NCBI RefSeq assembly: GCF_947507565.1
Contig: NC_089184.1
Span: 1,488,001 to 1,552,000 of the forward strand
Length of the DNA stretch: 64,000 bases
Reading direction: 5' to 3'
DNA from: Oscarella lobularis
Taxonomy: Eukaryota; Porifera; Homoscleromorpha; Homosclerophorida; Oscarellidae
Below, piece after piece: positions 47,820-62,689 of the stretch. The notes beneath the pieces were generated by a model. That model made no database searches. It had not been told where the DNA came from and worked only from the letters and a program-made list of their open reading frames with translations. Numbering within the stretch: position 1 is the first letter of the stretch; the number at the start of each line of letters is the position of its first letter. The translations under genes were made by a program, and so were the position numbers.

Positions 47820-48427
47820 TTGAGGGCATAATCTTTGATTCACAGGGCCTAAATATTAAATTGAGGGAATAATCTTTGATTCTACAGGCCTACAATTTAA
47901 ATTGAGGACAAAATCTTTGATTCACAGGGCTTAAATATTAATTTGAGGGACGAATCTTTGATTCTAAAGGCCTACATTTTAGATTGAGGGCCTAATCTTG
48001 AATTCACAGAGCCTAAATATTAAATTGAGGGACTAATCTTTGATTCACAGGGCCTAAATATTAAATTGAGGGCCTAATCTTTGACTCTAAAGGCCTAAGT
48101 ATAAAATTAAGGGCCTAAGTATTAAATTGAAGGCCTAATTTATTATTCTAAAGGATAAATATTAAATTGAGGAACTAATCTTTGATTATAAAGGTCTAAA
48201 TATTAAGTTGAGGGCCTAATCTTTCATTATAAAGGCCTACATTTTAAATTGAGGGCCTAATCTTTGATTCACAGGGCCTAAATATTAAATTGAGGGACTA
48301 ATCTTTGATTATAAAGTCCTACAAATGAAATTGAGGGCATAATATTTGATTCCAAAGGCCTAAACTTTAAATTGAGGGCCTAATCTTAGATTCACAGGGC
48401 CTAAATATTAAATTGAAAGACTAATCT
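47820..48427. repeat. exact-looking duplication ending at the sequence gap
   Basis: Matches 46491-47098 at a constant offset of 1,329 bp with the same private variants (CTACAGGCCTACAATTT, GAGGACAAAATCTTTG). The match stops because the N run begins at 48428. Confidence 0.8.
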
Positions 48428-48627
48428 NNNNNNNNNNNNNNNNNNNNNNNNNNNNNNNNNNNNNNNNNNNNNNNNNNNNNNNNNNNNNNNNNNNNNNNNN
48501 NNNNNNNNNNNNNNNNNNNNNNNNNNNNNNNNNNNNNNNNNNNNNNNNNNNNNNNNNNNNNNNNNNNNNNNNNNNNNNNNNNNNNNNNNNNNNNNNNNNN
48601 NNNNNNNNNNNNNNNNNNNNNNNNNNN
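48428..48627. other. assembly gap, 200 N
   Basis: Exactly 200 N, a conventional placeholder length rather than a measured distance. Sequence on both sides is satellite, so the true array length here is unknown. Confidence 0.99.
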
Positions 48628-50960
48628 GGGCCTAATTTATTATTCGAAAAGATAAATATTAAATTGAGGACCTAATCTTTGATTATAAAAGCCTAAATAT
48701 TAAATTGAGGGCACAATATTTGATTCTAAAGGCCAATATTTTAAATAGAGGGCATAATCTTTGATTCACAGGGCCTAAATATTAAATAAAGGGACTAATC
48801 TTTGATTCTAAAGGCCTACATTTTAAATTGAGGGCCTAATCTTTGATTCACAGAGCCAAAATATTAAATTGAGGGCCTAATCTTTGATTCTAAAAGCCTA
48901 AGTATTAAATTGAGGGCCTAATTTATTATTCAAAAGGATAAATATTAAATTGAGGACCTAATCTTTGAATATAAAAGCCTAAATATTAAAATAAGGGCCT
49001 AATCTTTGATTCTAAAAGCCTACATTTTCAATTGAGGGCCTAATCTTTGATTCACAGGGCCTAAATATTAAATTGAGGGACTAATCGTTGATTCACAGGG
49101 CCTAAATATTAAATTGATGGACTAATCCTTGATTCTAAAGGCCTACATTTTAAATTGAGGGCCTAATCTTTGATTCTAAAGGCCTACATTTTAAATTGAG
49201 GGCCTAATCTTTGATTCACAGGGCCTAAATATTAAATTGAGGGCCTAATCTTTGATTCTAAAGACCTAAGTATGAAATTGAGAACCTATTTATGATTCTA
49301 AAAGATAAATATTAAATTGAGCACCGAAGCTTTGATTATAAAGGCCTAAATATTAAATTGAGGGCTTAATCTTTTATTCGAAAGGCCTACATTTTAAATA
49401 GCTGGCCTAATCTTTGATTCACAGGGCCTAAATATTAAATTAAGGGCCTAATATTTGATTCTAAAGGCCTAAGTATTAAATTTAGGGCCTAATTTATTAT
49501 TCGAAAAGATAAATATTAAATTGAGGACCTAATCTTTGATTATAAAAGCCTAAATATTAAATTGAGGGCACAATATTTGATTCTAAAGGCCAATATTTTA
49601 AATAGAGGGCATAATCTTTGATTCACAGGGCCTAAATATTAAATAAAGGGACTAATCTTTGATTCTAAAGGCCTACATTTTAAATTGAGGGCCTAATCTT
49701 TGATTCACAGAGCCAAAATATTAAATTGAGGGCCTAATCTTTGATTCTAAAAGCCTAAGTATTAAATTGAGGGCCTAATTTATTATTCTAAAAGATAAAT
49801 AATAAATTGAGGAACTAATCTTTGATTATAAAGGCCTAAATATTAAACTGAGGGCCTAATCTTTGATTAAAAAGGCCTACATTTTAAATTGAGGGCGTAA
49901 TCTTTGATTCACAGGGCCTAAATATTAAATTGAGGGACTAGTCTTTGATTCTAAAGGCCTACATTTTAAATTGAGGGCCTAATTTTTGATTCACAGGGCT
50001 TATATATTAAATTGAGGGACTAATCATTAATTCTAAAGGCCTACATTTTAAATTGAGGGACAAATCTTTGATTCACAGGGCCTAAAGATTAAATTGAGGG
50101 CCTAATCTTTGATTCTAAAGGCCTACATTTTAAATTGAGGACCTAATCTTTGATTCAAAGAGCCAAAATATTAAATTGAAGGCCTAATCTTTGATTGTAA
50201 AGGCCTTAGTATTAAATTGCGGGCCTCATTTATTATTCTAAAGGATAAATATTAAATTGAGGACCTAATCTTTGATTATAAAGGCCTAAATAATAAATTA
50301 AGGGCCTAATCTTCGATTCTATAGCCCTACATTTTAAATTGAGGGCCTAATCTTTGATTCACAGGATATAAATATTAAATTGAGGGACTAATCTTGTATT
50401 CATAGGGCCTAAATATTAAATTGAGGGACTAATCATTTATTCTAAAGGCCTACACTGAGGACCTAATCTTTGATTCACAAAGCCTAAATATTAAATTGAA
50501 GGACCAATCTTTGATTCTAAAGGCCTACATTTTAAATTGAGGGCCTAATCTTTGACTCTAAAGGCCTAAGTATTAAATTAAGAACCTAAGTATTAAATTG
50601 AGCGCCTAATTTATTATACTAAAGAATAAATATTAAATTGAGGAACTAATCTTTGATTATAAAGGCCAAAATATTAAATTGAGGGCCTAATCTTTGATTC
50701 TAAAGGCTTACATTTTAAACTGAGGGCCTAATCTTTGATTCACAGGGCCTAAATATTAAATTGAGGGACTAATCTTTGATTCTAAAGGAATACATTTTCA
50801 ATTGAGGGCCTAATCTTTGATTATAAACTCCTACAAATTAAATTGAGAGCCTAATTTTTGATTCACAGGGCCTAAATATTAAATTCAGGGCCTAATATTT
50901 GATTCCAAAGACCTAAGTATGAAATTGAGGGCCAAATTTATGATTCTAAAAGATAAATAT
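48628..50960. repeat. long-range duplication of the array (about 10-11 kb offset)
   Basis: The first bases after the gap match 38530 onward (offset 10,098). The same block starts again at 49485 (offset 857 from the first) and then follows 38.5-40.25 kb with variants in the same order, at an offset of 10,955 near the start and about 10,744 near the end, so small deletions separate the copies. Confidence 0.75.
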
Positions 50961-53900
50961 TAAATTGAGCACCTAATCTTTGATTATAAAAGCCTAAATA
51001 TTAAATTGAGGGCTTAATCTTTGATTCTAAAGGCCTACGTATTAAATTGAAGGCCTAATTTATGATTCTTAAGAATAAATATTAAATTGAGGACATAATC
51101 TTGGATTAGAAAAACTTAAATATTAAATTGAGGACCTAATCTTTGATTCTAAAGGCCTACATTTTAAATTGAGGGCCTAATCTTTGATTCTAAAAGCCTA
51201 CATTTTAAATTGAGGACCTAATCTTTGATTCACAGGGCCAAAATATTAAATTGGGTCCTAATCTTTGATTCTAAAGGCCTAAGTATTAAATTTAGGGCCT
51301 AATTTATGATTCCAAAAGATAAATATTAAATTGAGGACCTAATCTTTGATTACAAAGACCTAAATATTAAATTGAGAGCCTAATTTATTATTCTAAAGGA
51401 TAAATATTAAATTGAGGACCTAATCTTTGAATATAAAGGCCTAAATATTAGACTGAGGGCCTAATCTTTGATTATAAAGGCCTACATTTTAAATTGAGAG
51501 CCTAATCTTTGATTCACAGGGCCTAAATATTAAATTGAGGGCATAATCTTTATTCACAAAGCCTAAATATTAAAATGAGGCCTAATATTTGATTCCAAAG
51601 GCCTAAACTTTATATTGAGGGCCTCATCTTTATTCACAAAGCCTAAATATTAAATTGAGGGACCGATCTTTGATTCCAAAGGCCTACGTATTAAATTGAA
51701 GGCCTAATTTATGATTCTTAAGGATAAATATTAAATTGAAGACATAATCTTTGATTAGAAAAACTTAAATATTAAATTGAGGGCCTAATCTTTGATTCTA
51801 AAGGCCTACATTTTAAATTAAGGGCCTAATCTTTGATTCACAGGGCCTAAATAACAAATTGAGGGACTAATCTTTGATTCACAGGGCCTCAATATTAAAT
51901 TGAGGGACTAATCTTTGATTCTAAAGGCCTACATTTCAAATTGAGGACCTAATCTTTGATTCACAGGACCTAAATATTAAATTGAGGGCATAATCTTTGA
52001 TTCACAGGGCCTAAATATTAAATTAAGGGACTAATCTTTGATTCTGAAGGCCTACATTCTAAATTGAGGGCCTAATCTTTGATTCACAAAGCTAAAATAT
52101 TAAATTGAGGGCATAATCTTTGATTCTAAAGGCCTACATTTTAAACTGAGGGCATAATCTCTGATTCACAAGGCCTAAATAACAAATTGAGGGACTAATC
52201 TTTGATTCACAGGGCCTAAATATTAAATTGAGGGAATAATCTATGATTCATAGGGCCTAAATATTAAATTGAGGGACTACTCTTTGATTCTAAAGGCTTA
52301 CATTTTAAATTGAGGGCCTAATCTTTGATTCACAGGGCCTAAATATTAAATTGAGGGCCTAATCTTTGATTATAAAGGCCTAAACTTTAAATTGAGGGCA
52401 TAATCTTAGATTCACAGGGCCTAAATATTAAATTGAAAGACTAATCTTTGATTCTAAACGCATACATTTTCAATTGAGAGCCTAATCTTTGATTCAAAGG
52501 GCCTAAATATTAAATTGAAGACCTAATCTTTGATTATAAAGGCCTAAATATTAAATTGAGGGCCTATTCTTTGATTCTAAAGGCCTACATTTTAAATTGA
52601 GGGCCTAATCTTTGATTCTAAAGGCATACATTTTCAATTGAGGGCCTAATCTTTGATTATAAACTCCTACAAATTAAATTGAGAGCCTAATTTTTGATTC
52701 ACAGGGCCAAAATATTAAATTGAGGGCCTAATATTTGATTCCAAAGGCCTAAACTTTATGTTGAGGGAATAATCTTTATTCACAAAGCCTAAATATTAAA
52801 TTGAGGGACTAATCTTTGATTCTAAAGGCCTACGTATTAAACTGAAGGCCTAATTTATGATTCTAAAGGATAAATATTAAATTGAGGGCCTAATCTTTGA
52901 TTCACAGGGCCTAAATATTAAATTGAGGGACTAATCTTTGATTCATAAGGCCTAAATATTAAATTGAGGGACTAATCTTTGATTCATAAGGCCTAAATAT
53001 TAAATTGAGGGACTAATATTTGATTCTAAAGGCCTACATTTTAAATTGAGGGCTTAATCTTTGATTCACAGGGCTAAAATATTAAATTGAGGGCCTAATC
53101 TTTGATTCACAGGGCCTAAATATTAAATTGAGGGAATAATCTTTGATTCATAGGGACTAAATATTAAATTGAGGGACTAATTTTTGATTCTAAAGGCCTA
53201 CATTTTAAATTGAGGGCCTAATCTTTGATTCACAGGGGGTAAATATTAAATTGAGGGACTAATCTTTGATTCACAAGGCTTAAATAATAAATTGAGGGCC
53301 TAATCTTTGATTATAAAGTCCCACAAATTAAATTGAGGGCCTAATATTTGATTCCAAAGGCCTAAACTTTAAATTGAGGGCCTAATCTTAGATTCTAAAG
53401 GCCTAAGAATTAAATTGAGGGCCTAATTTATTATTCTAAAGGATAAATATTAAATTGAGGGCCCAATCTTTGATTAAAAAATACTAAATAATAAATTGAG
53501 GGCCTAATCTTTGATTCTAAAAGCGTACATTTTAAATTGAGGGGCTAATCTTTGATTCACAGGGCTTAAATAATAAATTGAGGGACTAATCTTTGATTAT
53601 AAAGGCCTAAATATTAAATTGAGGGCCTAATCTTTGATTCTAAAGGCCGAAATATTAAATTGAGGGCCTAATCTTTGATTATAAAGGCCTACATTTTTAA
53701 TTGAGGGCCTAATCTTTGATTATAAACTCCTACAAATTAAATTGAGAGCCTAATTTTTGATTCACAGGGCCAAAATATTAAATTGAGGGCCTAATCTTTG
53801 ATTATAAAGTCCTACAAATTCAATTGAGGGCCTAATACTTGATTCCAAAGGCCTAAACTTTAAATTGAGGGCCTAATCTTTGATTCTAAAAGCCTACATT

Positions 53901-56900
53901 TTAAATTGAGGGCCTAATCTTTGATTCACAGGGCATAAATATTAAATTGAGGGCCTAATCTTTGATTCTAAAGACCTAAGTATGAAATTGAGGACCTATT
54001 TATGATTCTAAAAGATAAATATTAAATTGAGCACCGAAGCTTTGATTATAAAGGCCGAAATATTAAATTGAGGGCCTAATCTTTGATTATAAAGGCCTAC
54101 ATTTTAAATTGAGGGCCTAATCTTTGATTCACAGAGCCTAAATATTAAATTGAGGGAATAATCTTTGATTCAAAGGGCCTAAATATTAAATTGAGGGAAT
54201 AATCTTTGATTCTAAAGGCTTACATTTTAAATTGAGGGCCTAATCTTTGATTCACAGGGCCTAAATATTAAATTGAGGGCCTAATCTTTGATTATAAAGT
54301 CCTACAAATTAAATTGAGGGCCTAATCTTAGATTCACAGGGCCTCAATATTAAATTGAAAGACTAATCTTTGATTCTAAACGCATACATTTTCAATTGAG
54401 GGCCTAATCTTTGATTCTAAAGGCCTAAGTATTAAATTGAGGGTCTAATTTATTATTCTAAAAGATCAATATTAAATTGAGGGCCTAATCTTTGATTAAA
54501 AAAGACTAAATAATAAATTGAGGGCCTAATCTTTGATTCCAAAGGCCTAAGTATTAAATTGAGGGCCTAATTTATGATTCAAAAGGATAAATATTAAATT
54601 GAGGGCCTAATCTTTGATTCACAGGGCCTAAATATTAAATTGAGGGCCTAATCTTTAATTCACAGGGCTAAAATATTAAATTGAGGGCCTAATCCTTGAT
54701 TCTAAAGGCCTAAGTATTAAATTGAGGGCCTAATTTATTATTCTAAAGGATCAATATTAAATTGAGGGCCTAATCTTTGATTAAAAAACACTAAATAATA
54801 AATTGAGGGCCTAATCTTTGATTCCAAAGGCCTAAGTATTAAATTGAGGGCCTAATTTAAGATTCTAAAGGATAAATATTAAATTGAGGGCCTAATCTTT
54901 GATTCACAGGGCCTAAATATTAAATTGAGGGAATAATCTTTGATTCATAGGGCCTAAATATTAAATTGAGGGCCTAATCTTTGATTCCAAAGGCCTAAGT
55001 ATTAAATTGAGGACCTAATTTAAGATTCTAAAAGATCAATATTAAATTGAGGGCCTAATCTTTGATTCACAGGGCCTAAATATTAAATTGAGGGAATAAT
55101 CTTTGATTCATAGGGACTAAATATTAAATTGAGGGACTAATCTTTGATTCTAAAGGCCTACATTTTAAATTGAGGGCCTAATCTTTGATTAGCAGGGCCT
55201 AAATATTAAATTGAGGGACTAATCTTTGATTCACAGGGCCTAAATATTTAATTGAGGGACTAATCTTTGATTCATAGGGCCTAAATATTAAAATGAGGGA
55301 CTAATCTTTGATTCTAAAGGCCTACATTTTAAATTGAGGGCATAATCTTTGATTCTAAAGGCCTACATTTTAAATTGAGGGCCTAATCTTTGATTCTAAA
55401 GGCATACATTTTCAATTGAGGGCCTAATCTTTGATTATAAACTCCTACAAATTAAATTGAGAGCCTAATTTTTGATTCACAGGGCCAAAATATTAAATTG
55501 AGGGCCTAATCTTTGATTATAAAGTCCTACAAATTCAATTGAGGGCCTAATACTTGATTCCAAAGGCCTAAACTTTAAATTGAGGGCCTAATCTTTGATT
55601 CTAAAAGCCTACATTTTAAATTGAGGGCCTAATCTTTGATTCACAGGGCATAAATATTAAATTGAGGGCCTAATCTTTGATTTTAAAGGCCTAAGTATTA
55701 AATTGAGGGCCTAATTTATGATTCTAAAGGATAAATATTTAATTGAGGGCCTAATCTTTGATTCACAGGACCTAAATATTAAATTGAGGGACTAATCTTT
55801 GATTCATAGAGCCTAAATATTAAATTGAGGGACTAATCTTTGATTCTGAAGGCTTACATTTTAAATTGAGGGCCTAATCTTTGATTCACAGGGCCTAAAT
55901 ATTAAATTGAGGGCCTAATCTTTGATTATAAAGTCCTACAAATTAAATTGAGGGCCTAATACTTGATTCCAAAGGTCTAAACTTTAAATTGAGGGCCTAA
56001 TCTTAGATTCACAAAGCCTAAATATTAAATTGAGGGACTAATCTTTGATTCATAGGGCCTAAATATTAAATTGAGGGACTAATCTTTGATTCTAAAGGCC
56101 TACACTTTAAACTGAGGACATAATCTTTGATTCACAGGGCCTAACTATTAAATTGAGGACATCATCTTTGATTTTATTAAAGACCTAAGTATTAAATTTA
56201 GGGCCTAATTTATGATTCTAAAAGATAAATATTAAATTGAGGACCTAATCTTTGATTAAAAAAGACTAAATAATAAATTGAGGGCCTAATCTTTGATTCC
56301 AAAGGCCTAAGTATTAAATTGAGGGCCTAATTTATGATTCTAAAGGATCAATATTAAATTGAGGGCCTAATCTTTGATTAAAAAAGACTAAATAATAAAT
56401 TGAGGGCCTAATCTTTGATTCCAAAGGCCTAAGTATTAAATTGAGGGCCTAATTTATGATTCTAAAAGATAAATATTAAATTGAGGGCCTAATCTTTGAT
56501 TCACAGGGCCTAAATATTAAATTGAGGGACTAATCTTTGATTCATAGGGCCTAAATATTAAATTGAGGGACTAATCTTTGATTCTAAAGGCCTACATTTT
56601 AAATTGAGGGCCTAATCTTTGATTATAAAGTCCTACAAATTAAATTGAGGGCCTAATATTTGATTCCAAAGGCCTAAACTTTAAATTGAGGGCATAATCT
56701 TTGATTCACAGGGCCTAAATATTAAATTGAGGGACTAATCTTTGATTCTAAAGGCCTAAGTATTAAATTAAGAGCCTAAGTATTAAATTGAGGGCCTAAT
56801 TTATTATTCTAAAGGATAAATATTAAATTGAGGAACTAATCTTTGATTATAAAGGCCGAAATATTAAATTGAGGGCCTAATCTTTGATTCTAAAAGCCTA

Positions 56901-59900
56901 CATTTTAAATTGAGGGCCTAATCTTTGATTCACAGGGCTTAAATAATAAATTGAGGGACTAATCTTTGATTATAAAGGCCTAAATATTAAATTGAGGGCC
57001 TAATCTTTGATTCACAGGGCAGAAATATTAAATTGAGGGCCTAATCTTTGATTCTAAAGGCCTAAGTATTAAATTGAGGGCCTAATTTATGATTCTAAAG
57101 GATAAATATTAAATTGAGGGCCTAATCTTTGATTCACAGGGCCTAAATATTAAATTGAGCACATAATCTTTGATTATAAAGGCCTAAATATTAAATTGAG
57201 GGCCTAATCTTTGATTCTAAAAGCCTACATTTTAAATTGAGGGCCTAATCTTTGATTCACAGGACCTAAATATTAAATTGAGGGACTAATCTTTGATTCA
57301 TAGAGCCTAAATATTAAATTGAGGGACTAATCTTTGATTCTGAAGGCTTACATTTTAAATTGAGGGCCTAATCTTTGATTCACAGGGCCTAAATATTAAA
57401 TTGAGGGCCTAATCTTTGATTATAAAGTCCTACAAATTAAATTGAGGGCCTAATACTTGATTCCAAAGGCCTAAACTTTAAATTGAGGGCCTAATCTTAG
57501 ATTCACAGGGCCTAAATATTAAATTGAGGACCTAATCTTTGATTCACAGGGCCTAAATATTAAATTGAGGACCTAATCTTTGATTCTAAAGACCTAAGTA
57601 TTAAATTTAGGGCCTAATTTATGATTCCAAAAGATAAATATTAAATTGAGGACCTAATCTTTGATTATAAAGGCCTAAATATTAAAATGAGGGCCTAATT
57701 TATTATTCTAAAGGATAAATATTAAATTGAGGAACTAATCTTTGATTATAAAGGCCTAAATATTAAATTGAGGGCCTAATCTTTGATTCTAAAGGCCTAC
57801 ATTTTAAATTGAGGGCCTAATCTTTGATTCACAGGACCTAAATATTAAATTGAGGGCCTAATCTTTGATTGCAAAGGCCTAATGTTTAAATTGAGGTTCT
57901 AATCTTTGATTCACAAAGCCTAAATAGTAAATTGAAAGCTTAATCTTTGATTCACAGGGCGCAAATATTAAATTGAGGGAATAATGTTGATTCTAAAGGC
58001 TTAAATATTAAATTGAGGGACTAATCCTTGATTCTAAAGGCCTACACTTCAAACTGAGGACATAATTATTAATTCACAGGGCCTAACTATTAAATTGAGG
58101 ACATAATATTTTATTTTAAAGGCCTAAGTATTAAATTCAGGGCCTAATTTATGATTCTAAAAGATAAATATTAAATTGAGGCCTAATCTTTGATTAAAAG
58201 GACCTAAATATTAAACTGAGGGACTAATCTTTGATTCCAAAAACCTAAACTTTAAATTGATGGCCTAGTCTTTGATTCACAAAGCCTAAATATTAAATTG
58301 AGGGACCAATCTTTGATTCTAAAGGCCTACGTATTAAATTGAAGGCCTAATTTATGATTCTTAAGGACAAATATTAAATTGAGGACATAATCTTTGATTA
58401 GAAAAACCTAAATATTAAATTGAGGGCCTAATCTTTGATTCTAAAGGCCTACATTTTAAATTGAGGGCCTAATCTTTGATTCACAGGGCCTCAATATTAA
58501 ATTGAGGGACTAATCTTTGATTCTAAAGGCCTACATTTTAAATTGAGGGCCTAATCTTTGATTCACAGGGCTAAAATATTAAATTGAGGTCCTAATCTTT
58601 GATTTTAAAGGCCTAAGTATTAAATTGAGGGCCTAATTTATTATTCTAAAGGATCAATATTAAATTGAGGGCCTAATCTTTGATTAAAAAAGACTAAATA
58701 ATAAATTGAGGGCCTAATCTTTGATTCCAAAGGCCTAAGTATTAAATTGAGGGCCTAATTTATGATTCTAAAAGATAAATATTAAATTGAGGGCCTAATT
58801 TTTGATTCAGAGGGCCTAAATATTAAATTGAGGGAATAATCTTTGATTCATAGAGCCTAAATATTAAATTGAGGGACTAATCTTTGATTCTAAAGGCCTA
58901 CATTTTAAATTGAGGGCCTAATCTTTGATTCACAGGGCCTAAATATTAAATTGAGGGCCTAATCTTTGATTATAAAGTCCTACAAATTAAATTGAGGGCC
59001 TAGTATTTGATTCCAAAAGCCTAAACTTTAAATTGAGGGCATAATCTTTGATTCACAGGGCCTAAATATTAAATTGAGGGACTAATCTTTGATTCTAAAG
59101 GCCTACATTTTAAATTGAGGGCCTAATCTTTGATTCACAGGGCCTAAATATTAAATTGAGGGACTAATCTTTGATTCTAAAGGCATACAAATTAAATTGA
59201 GGGCCTAGTATTTGATTCCAAAAGCCTAAACTTTAAATTGAGGGCATAATCTTTGATTTACAGGGCCTAAATATTAAATTGAGGGAATAATCTTTGATTC
59301 TACAGGCCTACAATTTAAATTGAGGACCAAATCTTTGATTCACAGAGCTTAAATATTAATTTGAGGGACGAATCTTTGATTCTAAAGGCCTACATTTTAA
59401 AATGAGGGCCTAATCTTTGATTCACAGGGCCTAAATATTAAATTGAGGGGCTAATCTTTGATTCTAAAGGCCTACATTTTAAATTGTGGGCTTAATCTTT
59501 GATTCACAGGGCCTAAATATTAAATTGAGGAACTAATCTTTGATTCTAAAGGCCTACATTTTAAATTGAGGGCCTAATCTTTGATTCACAGAGCCAAAAT
59601 ATTAAATTGAGGGCCTACTCGTTGATTCATAGGGCCTAAATATTAAATGGAGGGACTAATCTTTGATTTACAGGGCTTAAATATTAAATTGAGGGACTAA
59701 TCTTTGAGTCACAGGGACTAAATATTAAAATGAGGGACTAATCTTTGATTATAAAGTCCTACAAATTAAATTGAGGGCCTAATATTTGATTCCAAAGTCC
59801 TAAACTTTAAATTGAGGGCCTAATCTTTGATTCACAGGGCCTGAATATTAAATTGAGGTACTAATCTTTGATTCTAAAGGCCTACATTTTAAATTGAGGA

Positions 59901-62689
59901 CCTAATCTTTGATTCACAGGGCCTAAATATTAAATTGAGGGCCTAATCTTTGATTCTTGGGCCTAAGTATTAAATTGAGGGCTTAATTTATTATTCTAAA
60001 GGATAAGTATTAAATTAAGGACCTAATCTTTGATTCTAAAGGCCTAAATAATAAATTGAGAGCCTAATCTTTGATTCTAAAGGCCTACATTTTAAATTGA
60101 GGGCCTAATCTTTGATTCACAGGGCCTAAACTTTAAATTTAGGGCCTAATCTTTGATTCACAAAGCCTAAATATTAAATTAAGGGACTAATCTTTGATTC
60201 TAAAGGCCTACATTTTAAATTGAGGGCCTAATCTTTGATTCACAGGGCCTAAATATTAAATTGAGGGCCTAATCTTTGACTCTAAAGGCCTAAGTATTAA
60301 ATTAAGGGCCTAAGTATTAAATTGAGGGCCTATTTTATGATTCTAAAGGATAAATATTAAATTGAGGACCTAATCTTTGATTATAAAGGCCTAAATATTA
60401 AATTGAGGGCCTAATCTTTGATTATAAAGACCTACATTTTAAATTGAGGGCCTAATCTTTGATTCACAGGGCCTAAATCTTAAATTGAGGGACTAATCTT
60501 TGATTCACAGGGCCTAAATATTAAATTGAGGGCTTAATCTTTGATTATAAAGTCCTTCAAATTAAATTGAGGGCCTAATCTTTGATTATAAAGGCCTACA
60601 TTTTAAATTGAGGGCCTAATCTTTGATTCACAGAGCCTAAATATTAAATTGAGGACCTAATCTTTGATTATAAAGGCCTAAATATTAAATTGAGGGCCTA
60701 ATCTTTGATTATAAAGACCTACATTTTAAATTGAGGGCCTAATCTTTGATTCACAGGGCCTAAATCTTAAATTGAGGGACTAATCTTTGATTCACAGGGC
60801 CTAAATATTAAATTGAGGGCTTAATCTTTGATTATAAAGTCCTTCAAATTAAATTGAGGGCCTAATCTTTGATTATAAAGGCCTACATTTTAAATTGAGG
60901 GCCTAATCTTTGATTCACAGAGCCTAAATATTAAATTGAGGGAATAATCTTTGATTCAAAGGGCCTAAATATTAAATTGAGGGAATAATCTTTGATTCTA
61001 AAGGCTTACATTTTAAATTGAGGGCCTAATCTTTGATTCACAGGGCCTAAATATTAAATTGAGGGCCTAATCTTTGATTATAAAGTCCTACAAATTAAAT
61101 TGAGGGCCTAATCTTAGATTCACAGGGCCTCAATATTAAATTGAAAGACTAATCTTTGATTCTAAACGCATACATTTTCAATTGAGGGCCTAATCTTTGA
61201 TTCTAAAGGCCTAAGTATTAAATTGAGGGCCTAATTTATTATTCTAAAAGATCAATATTAAATTGAGGGCCTAATCTTTGATTCACAGGGCCTAAATATT
61301 AAATTGAGGGAATAATCTTTGATTCATAGGGACTAAATATTAAATTGAGGGACTAATCTTTGATTCTAAAGGCCTACATTTTAAATTGAGGGCCTAATCT
61401 TTGATTAGCAGGGCCTAAATATTAAATTGAGGGACTAATCTTTGATTCACAGGGCCTAAATATTTAATTGAGGGACTAATCTTTGATTCATAGGGCCTAA
61501 ATATTAAAATGAGGGACTAATCTTTGATTCTAAAGGCCTACATTTTAAATTGAGGGCATAATCTTTGATTCTAAAGGCCTACATTTTAAATTGAGGGCCT
61601 AATCTTTGATTCTAAAGGCATACATTTTCAATTGAGGGCCTAATCTTTGATTATAAACTCCTACAAATTAAATTGAGAGCCTAATTTTTGATTCACAGGG
61701 CCAAAATATTAAATTGAGGGCCTAATCTTTGATTATAAAGTCCTACAAATTCAATTGAGGGCCTAATACTTGATTCCAAAGGCCTAAACTTTAAATTGAG
61801 GGCCTAATCTTTGATTCTAAAAGCCTACATTTTAAATTGAGGGCCTAATCTTTGATTCACAGGGCATAAATATTAAATTGAGGGCCTAATCTTTGATTTT
61901 AAAGGCCTAAGTATTAAATTGAGGGCCTAATTTATGATTCTAAAGGATAAATATTTAATTGAGGGCCTAATCTTTGATTCACAGGACCTAAATATTAAAT
62001 TGAGGGACTAATCTTTGATTCATAGAGCCTAAATATTAAATTGAGGGACTAATCTTTGATTCTGAAGGCTTACATTTTAAATTGAGGGCCTAATCTTTGA
62101 TTCACAGGGCCTAAATATTAAATTGAGGGCCTAATCTTTGATTATAAAGTCCTACAAATTAAATTGAGGGCCTAATACTTGATTCCAAAGGTCTAAACTT
62201 TAAATTGAGGGCCTAATCTTAGATTCACAAAGCCTAAATATTAAATTGAGGGACTAATCTTTGATTCATAGGGCCTAAATATTAAATTGAGGGACTAATC
62301 TTTGATTCTAAAGGCCTACACTTTAAACTGAGGACATAATCTTTGATTCACAGGGCCTAACTATTAAATTGAGGACATCATCTTTGATTTTAAAGGCCTA
62401 AGTATTAAATTTAGGGCCTAATTTATGATTCTAAAAGATAAATATTAAATTGAGGACCTAATCTTTGATTAAAAAAGAGTAAATAATAAATTGAGGGCCT
62501 AATCTTTGATTCCAAAGGCCTAAGTATTAAATTGAGGGCCTAATTTATGATTCTAAAGGATAAATATTAAATTGAGGGCCTAATCTTTGATTCACAGGGC
62601 CTAAATATTAAATTGAGGGACTAATCTTTGATTCATAGGGCCTAAATATTAAATTGAGGGACTAATCTTTGATTCTAAAGGCCTACATT

